Assembly: GCA_038209965.1 (NCBI GenBank)
Contig: JBBQXF010000075.1
Span: 1 to 22,996, forward strand
DNA from: JALONO01 sp038209965
Lineage (GTDB): Bacteria > Bacteroidota > Bacteroidia > Cytophagales > Thermoflexibacteraceae
Reading direction: 5' to 3'
Length of the DNA stretch: 22,996 bases
Positions 7,727 through 14,954 of the stretch are shown here, piece after piece. The position numbers and the translations under genes are program-made. Under the pieces are notes generated by a model. The model saw only the letters and a list, made by a program, of their open reading frames with translations, made no database searches and had not been told where the DNA came from. The first letter of the stretch is position 1. Each line of letters starts with the position of its first letter.

Positions 7727-7756
7727 CAAATATAAGCACGCTGGTTTTTAAATCAA
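7727..7756 (-). promoter_or_regulatory. rplU-rpmA promoter
   Basis: On the minus strand, TTG at 7754-7756, a 19-nt spacer and TATATTTG at 7727-7734 match the Bacteroidetes -33/-7 consensus exactly. The implied leader before the rplU ATG is only about 20 nt. Confidence 0.8.
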
Positions 7757-8002
7757 TAGCCTACTCCCCTTAAATATTTTGAAAGCGAAAATTTGGGACA
7801 ATCAAGGGGGAATTTGGCTGGTAGTGCGTAAATTTGTCTAGGCATCTTGCTGCCCCCAGCTTGCCATTCCAATCACTTGATAATCAAGGAACAATTACTG
7901 GTTAGCTTTATTTTGGTGAAATAGTTATATTTTATATTAAAATAATTATAAAACAATCCACTTATCATTCATTGTTTACACGAAAACACAAACGAACTCG
8001 CC
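7757..8002. other. Intergenic region between rplU promoter and nrdB
   Basis: AT-rich leader region of nrdB. It contains TAAATTTG (7829-7836, plus), an exact -7 match but without a well-placed -33 TTG, and an AT-only palindrome TATTTTA-TAT-TAAAATA (7928-7944). No gene is visible. The nrdB promoter is not clearly resolved. Confidence 0.4.
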
Positions 8003-8995
8003 ATGACTGAAACACTAGTGCCCACCGCATCGATAGAGCCATTATTAGTGGAAAATCCAAACCGATTTGTGTTGTTCCCGATCGAGCACGATGATATTTG
8101 GCAAATGTACAAAAAAGCCGAGGCCAGTTTTTGGACTGCCGAGGAGATTGATCTGTCGCAGGACATGAAGGATTGGGAAAACCTGAACGACGGCGAACGT
8201 TACTTTATTTCCCATGTACTGGCTTTTTTTGCCGCAAGCGATGGTATCGTGAACGAAAATTTGGCGGCCAATTTTTTACATGAAGTGCAGTTTTCGGAGG
8301 CCAAATGCTTTTATGGTTTCCAAATTGCGATTGAGAACATTCACTCCGAGGCGTACTCGCTCTTGATCGATACCTACATCAAGAACCCGGCAGAGAAAGA
8401 TCGGTTGTTCAATGCGCTGGACACCGTGCCATGTGTGAAGAAAAAAGGCGAGTGGGCCATCCGCTGGATCAACAGTGATAGTTTTGCCGAACGCTTGATT
8501 GCTTTTGCGGCCATTGAGGGCATCTTTTTCTCGGGCAGTTTCTGCTCCATTTTTTGGCTGAAAAAGCGGGGCCTGATGCCAGGCCTTAGTTTCTCCAACG
8601 AGTTGATCTCCCGCGATGAAGGGCTCCACTGCGACTTTGCCTGCTTGCTCTACCGCCGATACCTCACCAACCGGCTCCCCGACGAGCGCGTGCTGGAAAT
8701 TATTTCGGATGCCGTACGCATAGAACAGGAATTTATTACCGACTCGCTGCCCGTTGCCCTGATCGGGATGAACGCCAAGCTGATGAGCCAATACATCGAG
8801 TTTGTGGCCGACCGCTTGTTAGTGGAGCTGGGCTGCTCCAAACATTACGGAACCGCCAACCCATTTGATTTCATGGAAATGATCTCGCTCCAGGGTAAGA
8901 CCAATTTCTTTGAAAAGCGGGTGGGTGAATACCAAAAATCGGGCGTGATGAGCGATAAAGCTAGCCAAAAGTTCAGCGTCAGTGAAGATTTTTAA
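8003..8995 (+). CDS. nrdB: Class Ia ribonucleotide reductase, small (radical-bearing) subunit
   Basis: NrdB houses the di-iron centre and tyrosyl radical that start nucleotide reduction in NrdA. The 330-residue product has all ligands at canonical spacing: Asp80, Glu111, His114, Glu172, Glu206 and His209. The radical tyrosine Tyr118 lies in the motif ENIHSEAY. The spacing Asp-31-Glu and Glu-34-Glu equals that of E. coli R2. The motif EAKCFYGFQIAIENIHSEAY and the acidic C-terminus SVSEDF resemble eukaryotic-type R2 proteins, a known feature of Bacteroidota enzymes. The large subunit gene nrdA is not adjacent on either side, so the subunits are encoded apart or nrdA lies outside the window. A bidirectional terminator follows. 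Confidence 0.97.
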   Translation: MTETLVPTASIEPLLVENPNRFVLFPIEHDDIWQMYKKAEASFWTAEEIDLSQDMKDWENLNDGERYFISHVLAFFAASDGIVNENLAANFLHEVQFSEAKCFYGFQIAIENIHSEAYSLLIDTYIKNPAEKDRLFNALDTVPCVKKKGEWAIRWINSDSFAERLIAFAAIEGIFFSGSFCSIFWLKKRGLMPGLSFSNELISRDEGLHCDFACLLYRRYLTNRLPDERVLEIISDAVRIEQEFITDSLPVALIGMNAKLMSQYIEFVADRLLVELGCSKHYGTANPFDFMEMISLQGKTNFFEKRVGEYQKSGVMSDKASQKFSVSEDF

Positions 8996-9022
8996 CCGTT
9001 GCCCATTGATGGGATGCCCAAT

Positions 9023-9070
9023 CAAGCAAAAAGCCCCACGGATTTTCAAAGTCCTTGGGGCTTTTGCTTG
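9023..9070 (+). terminator. Bidirectional terminator between nrdB and icd
   Basis: CAAGCAAAAAGCCCC (9023-9037) pairs with GGGGCTTTTGCTTG (9057-9070) apart from one bulged A, with a further GGA/TCC pairing inside. T-rich flanks on both strands suit termination of nrdB; it may also serve as a back-up for icd. Confidence 0.8.
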
Positions 9071-9110
9071 ATAACCAATTAGTTGTACATGGTTGAATTT
9101 GACCACACAA

Positions 9111-9148
9111 TGAAGCCCGGGCGAGGGTTCCCCAATGTCCGGGCTTCA
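9111..9148 (-). terminator. Hairpin immediately downstream of icd
   Basis: A perfect 10-bp inverted repeat, TGAAGCCCGG (9111-9120) with CCGGGCTTCA (9139-9148), starts 3 nt after the icd stop codon. The following minus-strand sequence TTGTGTGG is only weakly T-rich. It may act together with the bidirectional terminator at 9023-9070. Confidence 0.6.
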
Positions 9149-9151
9149 CTG

Positions 9152-10405
9152 TTACATGTTTTTGATGATCTCTGCCCCGAATTCCGAGCATTTGAGCAGG
9201 GTGGCCCCTTCCATTTGGCGGTGGAAATCATAGGTGACGCGCTTGGCCGCAATGGCCGCCTCGATGCCTTTGTAGATAAGGTCGGCGGCTTCTTGCCAAC
9301 CGAGGTGCTCCAGCATAAGCGCGCCGGATAAAATGACCGAACCAGGGTTCACTTTGTCTTGCCCTGCATACTTGGGAGCCGTGCCGTGGGTGGCCTCAAA
9401 AATGGCGTGGCCAGTTGTATAGTTGATGTTGGCCCCGGGAGCTATGCCGATCCCGCCAACAATGGCAGCCAGTGCATCAGAAATATAGTCGCCGTTAAGG
9501 TTGGCCGTGGCAATGACCGAGTATTCGTTGGGGCGCAGCAGGATTTGTTGCAAGAAAGCATCGGTAATCGAGTCTTTGATCATCACTTTGCCCACCAGCT
9601 TGGCATCGGCGGCCGCTTGGCCCTCGGCCTTGGCCAGCTTGTCATACTCTTCCCAGGTGATCACGTGGTCGCGGAACTCGCGCACGGCCAGATCATAGCC
9701 CCATTGTTTGAAGGCCCCGGAAGTAAATTTCATGATATTGCCCTTGTGAACAATGGTCATGGAGGGTTTTTTATGGGCGATTGCGTATATGATTGCGGCC
9801 CGCACCAGCCGCTCGGTGCCATCTTTGGAAATGGGCTTGATGCCGATGGAAGAGGAATCGGGAAAACGGATCTTGGTAACCTTCATTTCGTTCACCAAAA
9901 AATCAATCACCCTATCGCATTCGGGCGTGCCAGCCATCCATTCAATGCCCGCATAGACATCCTCGGTATTTTCCCGGAAAATCACCATGTCAGTCAGGTC
10001 GGGCCGTTTTACGGGTGAGGGCACTCCAACAAACCATTTGACCGGGCGCACGCAAGCGTACAGATCCAATTCCTGGCGCAAGGCCACATTGAGCGAACGG
10101 ATACCGCCGCCCACGGGGGTGGTGAGTGGGCCTTTGATCCCGACCAAATATTCCTTGAAAACATTGAGGGTTTCTTCAGGAAGCCAATTGCCCGTTAATT
10201 TGAAGGCTTTTTCGCCCGCCAGCACTTCCTTCCACACAATCTGGCGTTTGCCACCGTATGCTTTGGCCACGGCAGCTTCAAAAACCGGGACAGAGGCCGC
10301 CCAAATATCGGGGCCTGTGCCGTCACCTTCAATGAAGGGTAAAATGGGGGCATCGGGAACGTTCAATTTGCCGGTTCCGTCGATAGTGATTTTCTGTCCG
10401 TCCAT
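9152..10405 (-). CDS. icd: NADP-dependent isocitrate dehydrogenase
   Basis: This TCA-cycle enzyme oxidatively decarboxylates isocitrate to 2-oxoglutarate with NADP. The 417-residue product is of the E. coli Icd type: IEGDGTGPDIW near the N-terminus, the substrate loop GGGIRSLNVALRQ with Ser104 (equivalent to the regulatory Ser113 of E. coli), a FRENTEDVYAGIE motif, and HGTAPKYAGQDKVNPGS. The Lys-Tyr in APKYAGQ and the Tyr and Arg in VTYDFHRQM are the residues that select NADP over NAD. The ATG at 10403-10405 gives the expected N-terminus. It has a well-formed promoter just upstream and stands as a single-gene unit with its own terminator hairpin. Confidence 0.98.
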   Translation of the reverse strand: MDGQKITIDGTGKLNVPDAPILPFIEGDGTGPDIWAASVPVFEAAVAKAYGGKRQIVWKEVLAGEKAFKLTGNWLPEETLNVFKEYLVGIKGPLTTPVGGGIRSLNVALRQELDLYACVRPVKWFVGVPSPVKRPDLTDMVIFRENTEDVYAGIEWMAGTPECDRVIDFLVNEMKVTKIRFPDSSSIGIKPISKDGTERLVRAAIIYAIAHKKPSMTIVHKGNIMKFTSGAFKQWGYDLAVREFRDHVITWEEYDKLAKAEGQAAADAKLVGKVMIKDSITDAFLQQILLRPNEYSVIATANLNGDYISDALAAIVGGIGIAPGANINYTTGHAIFEATHGTAPKYAGQDKVNPGSVILSGALMLEHLGWQEAADLIYKGIEAAIAAKRVTYDFHRQMEGATLLKCSEFGAEIIKNM

Positions 10406-10446
10406 TAGAATAAATTAAAAAAATAAGACTAACTAAAAATTTTTGC

Positions 10447-10477
10447 CAAAAATAGGAAATTTTAATACGTCTTCCAA
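10447..10477 (-). promoter_or_regulatory. icd promoter
   Basis: On the minus strand, TTG at 10475-10477, a 20-nt spacer and TATTTTTG at 10447-10454 match the Bacteroidetes -33/-7 consensus exactly. The promoter lies about 42 nt upstream of the icd ATG, in the gap after the glycosyltransferase gene. Confidence 0.8.
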
Positions 10478-10507
10478 CTAGGTTGGGCATTTTGCTGAAT
10501 TGGTCTC

Positions 10508-11251
10508 TCAGGCCAGTATCTTCCATTTGATCCAACCCAAGCGATGCGAAAGGGCATAGAGCAGTGAGACCTTGAGCACGCCCAAACCATACCGGATGCT
10601 GTTGCTCAAATTGATGGAGGAGGCTTCGTCAAAATATTTGGTGGGGCAAGTAACCTCGGCAATCTGAAAATCTTTGGCAAAAATTTGGGCAATCATTTGA
10701 TTGTCAAAGATAAAGTTATCGGAATTCTTGTGATAGTCCACACTTTCCAGCACTTGGCGGGAAAACGCCCGGTAGCCAGTGTGATATTCCGATAGTTTTT
10801 CATTCATCAACAGGTTTTGGGCCAAGGTCAGGAAACGGTTGGAAATGTATTTGTACATCGGCATCCCGCCCTTGAGCGCTCCCCCGCCCAAGATTCGTGA
10901 GCCAAACACCACTGGGTAAAGATCCTGCCCGATAATGGACACCATGGCCGTGATCAGTTTGGGGGTGTATTGGTAGTCGGGATGGAGCATCACCACTATA
11001 TCGGCCCCTAGGCTCAGGGCGGTGTCATAACAGGTTTTTTGGTTCCCGCCATAGCCCCGGTTTTTTTGGTGGGTGACCACGTGGTGGATCCCAATGGCCC
11101 GTGCTTGTAGGCTGGTTTGGTCCCTGCTGGCATCGTCCACCAGTACCACTTCGTCCACTAGGTCGAAGGGGATTTCATTGTAAGTGCGTTCCACGGTTTT
11201 TTCGGCATTGTATGCCGGGAGAACAACTACTATTTTCTTGCCTAAATACAT
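10508..11251 (-). CDS. Family 2 glycosyltransferase (polyprenyl-phosphate sugar transferase-like)
   Basis: GT-A fold enzymes of this type move a sugar from a nucleotide donor to a lipid or polymer acceptor on the cytoplasmic face of the membrane. The product begins MYLGKKIVVVLPAYNAEKTV, with the donor-site Asp pair VDDASRDQT at about residues 39-44 and an HPDYQYTP stretch around 90-97 in the position of the DxD region. These are followed by GSRILGGGALKGGMPMYKY and the YHTGYRAFS motif common in DPM1-like enzymes. No C-terminal membrane segments are seen, unlike GtrB types. ATG 11251 is preferred over the TTG at 11284, which would add 11 residues. The gene lies 82 nt downstream of porP and may be co-transcribed with it. 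The substrate cannot be told. Confidence 0.85.
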   Translation of the reverse strand: MYLGKKIVVVLPAYNAEKTVERTYNEIPFDLVDEVVLVDDASRDQTSLQARAIGIHHVVTHQKNRGYGGNQKTCYDTALSLGADIVVMLHPDYQYTPKLITAMVSIIGQDLYPVVFGSRILGGGALKGGMPMYKYISNRFLTLAQNLLMNEKLSEYHTGYRAFSRQVLESVDYHKNSDNFIFDNQMIAQIFAKDFQIAEVTCPTKYFDEASSINLSNSIRYGLGVLKVSLLYALSHRLGWIKWKILA

Positions 11252-11333
11252 CTGTTGCCAGCCTAACGGATAATGTGGCCGCAAGTTAAGCCAAGATTGG
11301 GCGGATTCGCAACGGTGGGCACGCTACCGGGCT

Positions 11334-12350
11334 TCATTGCCGCAGGTTCCAGCCGCTGTTAATCGGTTTGTCGTAGATCGGGCAGGAGATCCCGCGCCGG
11401 GAGCGGCTGCGCTTGGTGGCCCACTCGTACACGATCGCGATCTCGTGCGAGCCGCCCGAATAGGGACGGATGCCCGCAATGGTCAGATCATAGCTATAGC
11501 CAAAAGTGAACTGGCCCGTGCGCAGGCCGGTGGTAAAAGCGATGGCATCTTGCTGGGTACTGTTAAAATTCTTCTTGAAAGGAATCCCCCGGTAAGCCAC
11601 ACCCAAGATCAGGGGGAAGCGCTCAAAAGCCAATCGTGCGCCCACATCGAGCTGGGAAACCGGGCCTTGCTGGCGGTAGAGGGCTGCGGGCAACAGGTAC
11701 AGATCACCGTTGAGGGTGCTGATCGGGAGGTTGGCCCCCACGTGCGCCGAAATTTTCAGCGGCATGATGGCGTTATCGCCCGAGAAAAAGGAAGTATTGG
11801 GCCGGTTGAGGTGGTGAACGGCCAGCCCGCCCCAGAAATGGCGGCTGTAAAGCACGGCACCGCCCGCAAAATCGGCAAACCAACGGGAGCCACTACTGCC
11901 GCCCTCCCAGACATCGGCCTCGTCGGGGCGCACTTGGCTCACAAAAACCAATTGGGAAAAATCCAACTGGCGGTTGCCCACTCCGGCTTGCAGGCCCAGG
12001 CGCAGGTGCCACTGATCGGAAAGCGGGACAAGGAAAGAATACAGCCCCGTGGCCCCGGTAGTGGTGAGGAAACCGCCCGCTTTGTCGTGCTGGATCAGCA
12101 ACCCAAACCCGCTGCGGATAGTGGGGGCACTGTAATCAAACGCAACGGTGGTGGTCATGAACTGGGCATCAATGGCTGTCCACTGGTAGCGGTAGTTGCC
12201 TGCCAGCCGAAACTCCTCGGCAGTACCGGTGAAGGCCGGGTTGAGGTAGAGTGGGGCATGGTAAAACTGGGTAAACTGGGGATCTTGTGCCTTGAGGGGC
12301 AGCGCGGCCAATCCGCACCATCCCAAGGAAAACCAAACCAAAAAACGCAT
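11334..12350 (-). CDS. PorP/SprF family outer-membrane protein (type IX secretion-associated)
   Basis: PorP/SprF proteins are outer-membrane beta-barrels. Some are needed for type IX secretion or gliding adhesin export, others occur in many paralogues of unknown partner. The 338-residue product has an N-terminal signal peptide with cleavage likely after LPLKA. It is followed at once by the diagnostic segment QDPQFTQFYHAPLYLNPAF, and then by alternating beta-strand-like sequence to near the C-terminus. The last about 25 residues are basic and polar (KRSRSRRGISCPIYDKP), an atypical tail for the family. The partner adhesin or gliding-motor genes usually found next to porP/sprF are absent here; the neighbour is a glycosyltransferase. 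Confidence 0.9.
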   Translation of the reverse strand: MRFLVWFSLGWCGLAALPLKAQDPQFTQFYHAPLYLNPAFTGTAEEFRLAGNYRYQWTAIDAQFMTTTVAFDYSAPTIRSGFGLLIQHDKAGGFLTTTGATGLYSFLVPLSDQWHLRLGLQAGVGNRQLDFSQLVFVSQVRPDEADVWEGGSSGSRWFADFAGGAVLYSRHFWGGLAVHHLNRPNTSFFSGDNAIMPLKISAHVGANLPISTLNGDLYLLPAALYRQQGPVSQLDVGARLAFERFPLILGVAYRGIPFKKNFNSTQQDAIAFTTGLRTGQFTFGYSYDLTIAGIRPYSGGSHEIAIVYEWATKRSRSRRGISCPIYDKPINSGWNLRQ

Positions 12351-12496
12351 AGCTGATGCAATGTTTCCCTAAAGTTAAGGTTTTGTGCGCAATTAAAATC
12401 CATTTGGGTTGGCCTGAGCGGCAAATTATTGCAAAGCCGGTGATCCAGCCTTTTTATTGTCCAACCCATTTGCACCCGATATCAGCTGGCTGGGTT

Positions 12497-12526
12497 TTGG
12501 TAAATCCTTGGCTGGGTGTAGTTTTG
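12497..12526 (+). promoter_or_regulatory. Promoter of the tRNA-Pro(CGG)-like gene
   Basis: TTG at 12497-12499, a 19-nt spacer and TAGTTTTG at 12519-12526 match the Bacteroidetes consensus exactly. The tRNA-like sequence begins 10 nt later, nearly the same geometry as at tRNA-Pro(GGG). Confidence 0.75.
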
Positions 12527-12535
12527 GGCATTCAC

Positions 12536-12608
12536 CGGGGCTAGCGCAGCCCGGTAGCGCGCCGCGTTCGGGACATAGAGGCCGTGGGTGCGAATCCCGC
12601 ATCCCCGG
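12536..12608 (+). pseudogene. Degenerate tRNA-Pro (anticodon CGG)
   Basis: The sequence has the tRNA-Pro layout, with D arm GCGC...GCGC, loop TTCGGGA with anticodon CGG at 12569-12571, and T stem GTGGG/CCCGC. Several features are broken. The acceptor 5' strand is one base short and two of its pairs are lost. The anticodon stem CCGCG/CATAG has two mismatches and one G-T pair. The T loop is TGCGAAT instead of TTCGAAT, losing the pseudouridine-55 position. The discriminator is G rather than the A usual for proline tRNAs. The best reading is a decaying tRNA; a functional odd tRNA or local sequence error cannot be excluded. Confidence 0.65.
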
Positions 12609-12676
12609 CAATGCCTGAACCGGCCAAGCCCAGAAAGCAGGGGGACCCCAGTGCCTTACTCTTGCCGACTGATGGG

Positions 12677-13252
12677 CTACACAAACCGTTTGTCGCGCAA
12701 CATGGCCAGGAGTTGGCCCATTTTTTTGGCCCTTTTTTCGGGATCTCGGGTGGCATTGAGCCGAAAACCGATGGCATAGAGAGACGCTCGGTTGAGGGTT
12801 TGGTAAAATTCATTGGCAAGCGGATCTTGATCCACCAACGCAATAAAATCGGCGGGGACAACCATCTTGCTGGCCGGCTCATAGGCCCGATCCCAGCGCC
12901 CGTCCTGCTGGGCTTTTTCCACGTGGATCAACCCGCTGGGCTGCATCCGCCCTTCGGCAATTAGTCTTTCTACCTTGGCCACGTTCACTTTGGACCAGAT
13001 ACTTTTGGGCCGCCGGGGCGTAAACCGCACCAAATAAGAAGCGTCGTCATACTTATTGATCAGGCCATCGATCCACCCCCAACTGATGGACACATCCACC
13101 GCTTCGTCGTGCAGGAGAGTGGGCTGGCCGCTGCCTTTTTTATAATACCGGAGCCAAAAACCAGTCGGTTGGGGATGATGTTCGGCCAGCCAAGTTTCAT
13201 ATACTTGGGCCGACTCAAACGACAAAACGGGCAATTCTTTGTAAATCAGCAT
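12677..13252 (-). CDS. YdeI/OmdA (OmpD-associated) family protein
   Basis: The 191-residue product matches the YdeI/OmdA family, described as bacteriocin-protection or stress-related small cytosolic proteins. Visible family blocks are GFWLRYYKKGSGQPTL, VSISWGWIDGLINKYDDASY, a RFTPRRPKSIWSKVNVAKVE segment, and the C-terminal domain with ADFIALVDQDPLANEFYQTL followed by basic residues (RDPEKRAKKMGQLLAML). Length is normal for the family. The gene is isolated, facing the degenerate tRNA, and I find no convincing promoter. The molecular function of the family is not settled. Confidence 0.85.
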   Translation of the reverse strand: MLIYKELPVLSFESAQVYETWLAEHHPQPTGFWLRYYKKGSGQPTLLHDEAVDVSISWGWIDGLINKYDDASYLVRFTPRRPKSIWSKVNVAKVERLIAEGRMQPSGLIHVEKAQQDGRWDRAYEPASKMVVPADFIALVDQDPLANEFYQTLNRASLYAIGFRLNATRDPEKRAKKMGQLLAMLRDKRFV

Positions 13253-13563
13253 TTTTAGGAGTGGTTTATTGGCCAGCTTTCAACGCCAATCGCTGGTGGG
13301 ACAATCAGACAGCTAATATAAGGGCATCTCGGAAAGAAAACAGTTTTTTGGGGGCAAAAATTTGTGGCATTTGGCCAGCAGTGAACGACCCAGCATTATT
13401 GGCCAGCATGGCGGCTTTAAAAAAGCAGGACATTTGATAAACCGCGATCGTGGCGGCAGCTCAAGCCGTAGTTGCTTCTCCCACTGGTACACCGCTAGCA
13501 TACCGCCTTCGTATTTCAATATTTGGCAACCCACCGGGGCCGGCCTACTAATTTACATTGGTG
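13253..13563. other. Intergenic region between ydeI-like gene and flippase-like gene
   Basis: About 300 bp between divergent genes. Small motifs recur (TTGGCCAGC at about 13269, 13372 and 13400), but there is no gene, strong hairpin or RNA fold that I can recognise. Confidence 0.4.
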
Positions 13564-13571
13564 TAACTTTG
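13564..13571 (+). promoter_or_regulatory. -7 element of flippase-like gene
   Basis: TAACTTTG is an exact TAnnTTTG match and ends 16 nt before the ATG, which would give a very short leader. No TTG occurs at the right distance upstream. Confidence 0.45.
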
Positions 13572-13587
13572 GGCCAAATCCCCGCCC

Positions 13588-14601
13588 ATGGATCAATCGC
13601 TCAGGCTCTCGCCCCGCAAAATCTTACAGTACACGCTTTCCCTATTGGCAGCCGCCGGACTGTTCTGGTATTTGTACCGTGAACAGGACTTGGCCGCAAT
13701 GATGGCCAATATTGCCAAGGCCGATTTCGGGTGGATCTCGGTATCGATTGTCATTTCGATGGGGGCCCACTTGAGCCGGGGCATCCGCTGGGCCATTATG
13801 CTCAAGCCATTGGGCTATCGCACTGGCGATACTGCGCCGTTTTTGGCCGTGATGGTGGGTTACTTGGCCAATTTTGTGCTCCCCCGGATGGGCGAAGTGA
13901 GCCGCTGCATCATTCTCCAACGCCTGCGCGGGGTCCCGTTCAACCTCTCTTTCGGGGCGGTCATTGCCGAGCGGGTGGTGGATCTGATCATGCTCATCCT
14001 GTTTACCAGTCTTGCGCTGGTGCTCGAGTATGAGCGGCTCAGTGGTTTCTTGCTCACCATTTTTGGCAACCCGGCCAGCAATGGCCAGCCGTCCAAATGG
14101 CCTATTTTATGGGCACTGGTGATCGTGGGCGTGGGAACATTGCTGGGCCTACTGCTGTTTTGGCGCAAAATCATGGCCCACCCTCTGGCCAATAAAGTCA
14201 TCCTATTTTTGCGGGGCCTCAAAGCGGGCCTGCTGAGCATCGGCCAATTGGAACGGCGCGATCAGGCCAAGTTCCTTTTCCATACCTTTGCCATCTGGAT
14301 TGGTTATTTCCTCACCTCTTATGTCTTATTTTTTGCTATGGACACCACCGCGAGGCTGGACTGGCACTGCGCCCTGGCCGTATTGGCCATGAGCGGGATC
14401 AGCATCGTGGCCCCAGTGCAGGGCGGCATTGGGGTGTACCATTGGCTGGTGGCGGCCACCCTAACCGCCTATGGCATCAGTGAAGTAGCTGGTAAAGATT
14501 TTGCGTTCATGGCCCACGGTTCCCAAACGCTCATGTTTCTGGTGATCGGGGGCGCCTGCCTGCTCATCAGTTTATTGGCCAAGCCGCACCCGGCCCAATA
14601 G
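13588..14601 (+). CDS. Flippase-like membrane protein (lysylphosphatidylglycerol synthase TM region / UPF0104)
   Basis: The 337-residue protein has about eight hydrophobic membrane segments and the family's conserved blocks: SRGIRWAIMLKPLGY, VMVGYLANFVLPRMGEVSR, the ERVVDLIMLILF helix, and a C-terminal APVQGGIGVYHWLV motif. It corresponds to the membrane domain of MprF without the aminoacyltransferase part, also found in AglD-type proteins. Members are proposed to move lipid-linked or aminoacylated lipids, but individual roles are mostly unknown. It is a single gene on the plus strand. The AT-rich repeat patch follows the stop codon directly. Confidence 0.88.
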   Translation: MDQSLRLSPRKILQYTLSLLAAAGLFWYLYREQDLAAMMANIAKADFGWISVSIVISMGAHLSRGIRWAIMLKPLGYRTGDTAPFLAVMVGYLANFVLPRMGEVSRCIILQRLRGVPFNLSFGAVIAERVVDLIMLILFTSLALVLEYERLSGFLLTIFGNPASNGQPSKWPILWALVIVGVGTLLGLLLFWRKIMAHPLANKVILFLRGLKAGLLSIGQLERRDQAKFLFHTFAIWIGYFLTSYVLFFAMDTTARLDWHCALAVLAMSGISIVAPVQGGIGVYHWLVAATLTAYGISEVAGKDFAFMAHGSQTLMFLVIGGACLLISLLAKPHPAQ

Positions 14602-14656
14602 TGGTTTGGGCTACCTCAATCGAGCAAAAATGGCGTAGCAACATTGGTGCGCTATC

Positions 14657-14747
14657 TTAACATTACCAGTAAATTCTCATCCATAAAAATTTGAAAAAAT
14701 GGGCTGGTGGCGTTTTTACTTACTGAAAAACAACAAATAAAAAATAG
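14657..14747 (+). repeat. Decayed direct repeat R1, copy 1
   Basis: A 91-bp AT-rich segment whose last 63 bases (14685-14747) match 14862-14924 at about 52 of 63 positions in the same orientation. The shared core is AAAATGGGCTGRTGGCGTTT followed by ACTGAAAAAC. Confidence 0.75.
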
Positions 14748-14766
14748 ATTTATCAAAATTGTGGGT

Positions 14767-14818
14767 CAACAATACAAACTTTAACCTCTTGATTACCAAA
14801 GCATAAAAACGCGAATAG
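14767..14818 (+). repeat. Decayed direct repeat R2, copy 1
   Basis: The segment shares CAACAATA, then AACCT, TTGATT, CC-AA and TATAAAAA/CATAAAAA blocks with 15912-15962 in the same orientation, roughly three quarters identical with small gaps. It lies 136 nt beyond the 3' end of the Rpn gene. Confidence 0.6.
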
Positions 14819-14839
14819 ATGCGTCGAATGAATGCGATG

Positions 14840-14924
14840 TTAACAATAAATCCTCATTAATTAGAATTTGAGAAAATGGGCTGATGGCGTTTTCATTTAC
14901 TGAAAAACCACGAGAAGAAAATAG
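14840..14924 (+). repeat. Decayed direct repeat R1, copy 2
   Basis: Second copy of the R1 repeat, 30 nt downstream of the Rpn stop codon as read on that gene's strand. R1 and R2 alternate here (R1, R2, R1), as if one AT-rich unit had been partly duplicated. Confidence 0.75.
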
Positions 14925-14954
14925 AAAAATATTGGTGAGGGCTGGACACATTTT

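Noticed and set aside
7928..7944. NrdR box upstream of nrdB
   Set aside because: The palindrome is AT-only and does not match the NrdR box pattern, and it is not present as a spaced pair.
11337..12356. A 339-codon open frame on the plus strand opposite the porP gene
   Set aside because: The minus-strand frame has a signal peptide and PorP/SprF motifs; the plus frame is its shadow.
12610..12676. Signal recognition particle RNA or other small RNA after the tRNA-like gene
   Set aside because: The short GGGG/CCCC pairing and AGAAAGCAGG stretch are superficially similar, but the conserved SRP Alu/S-domain core is absent.
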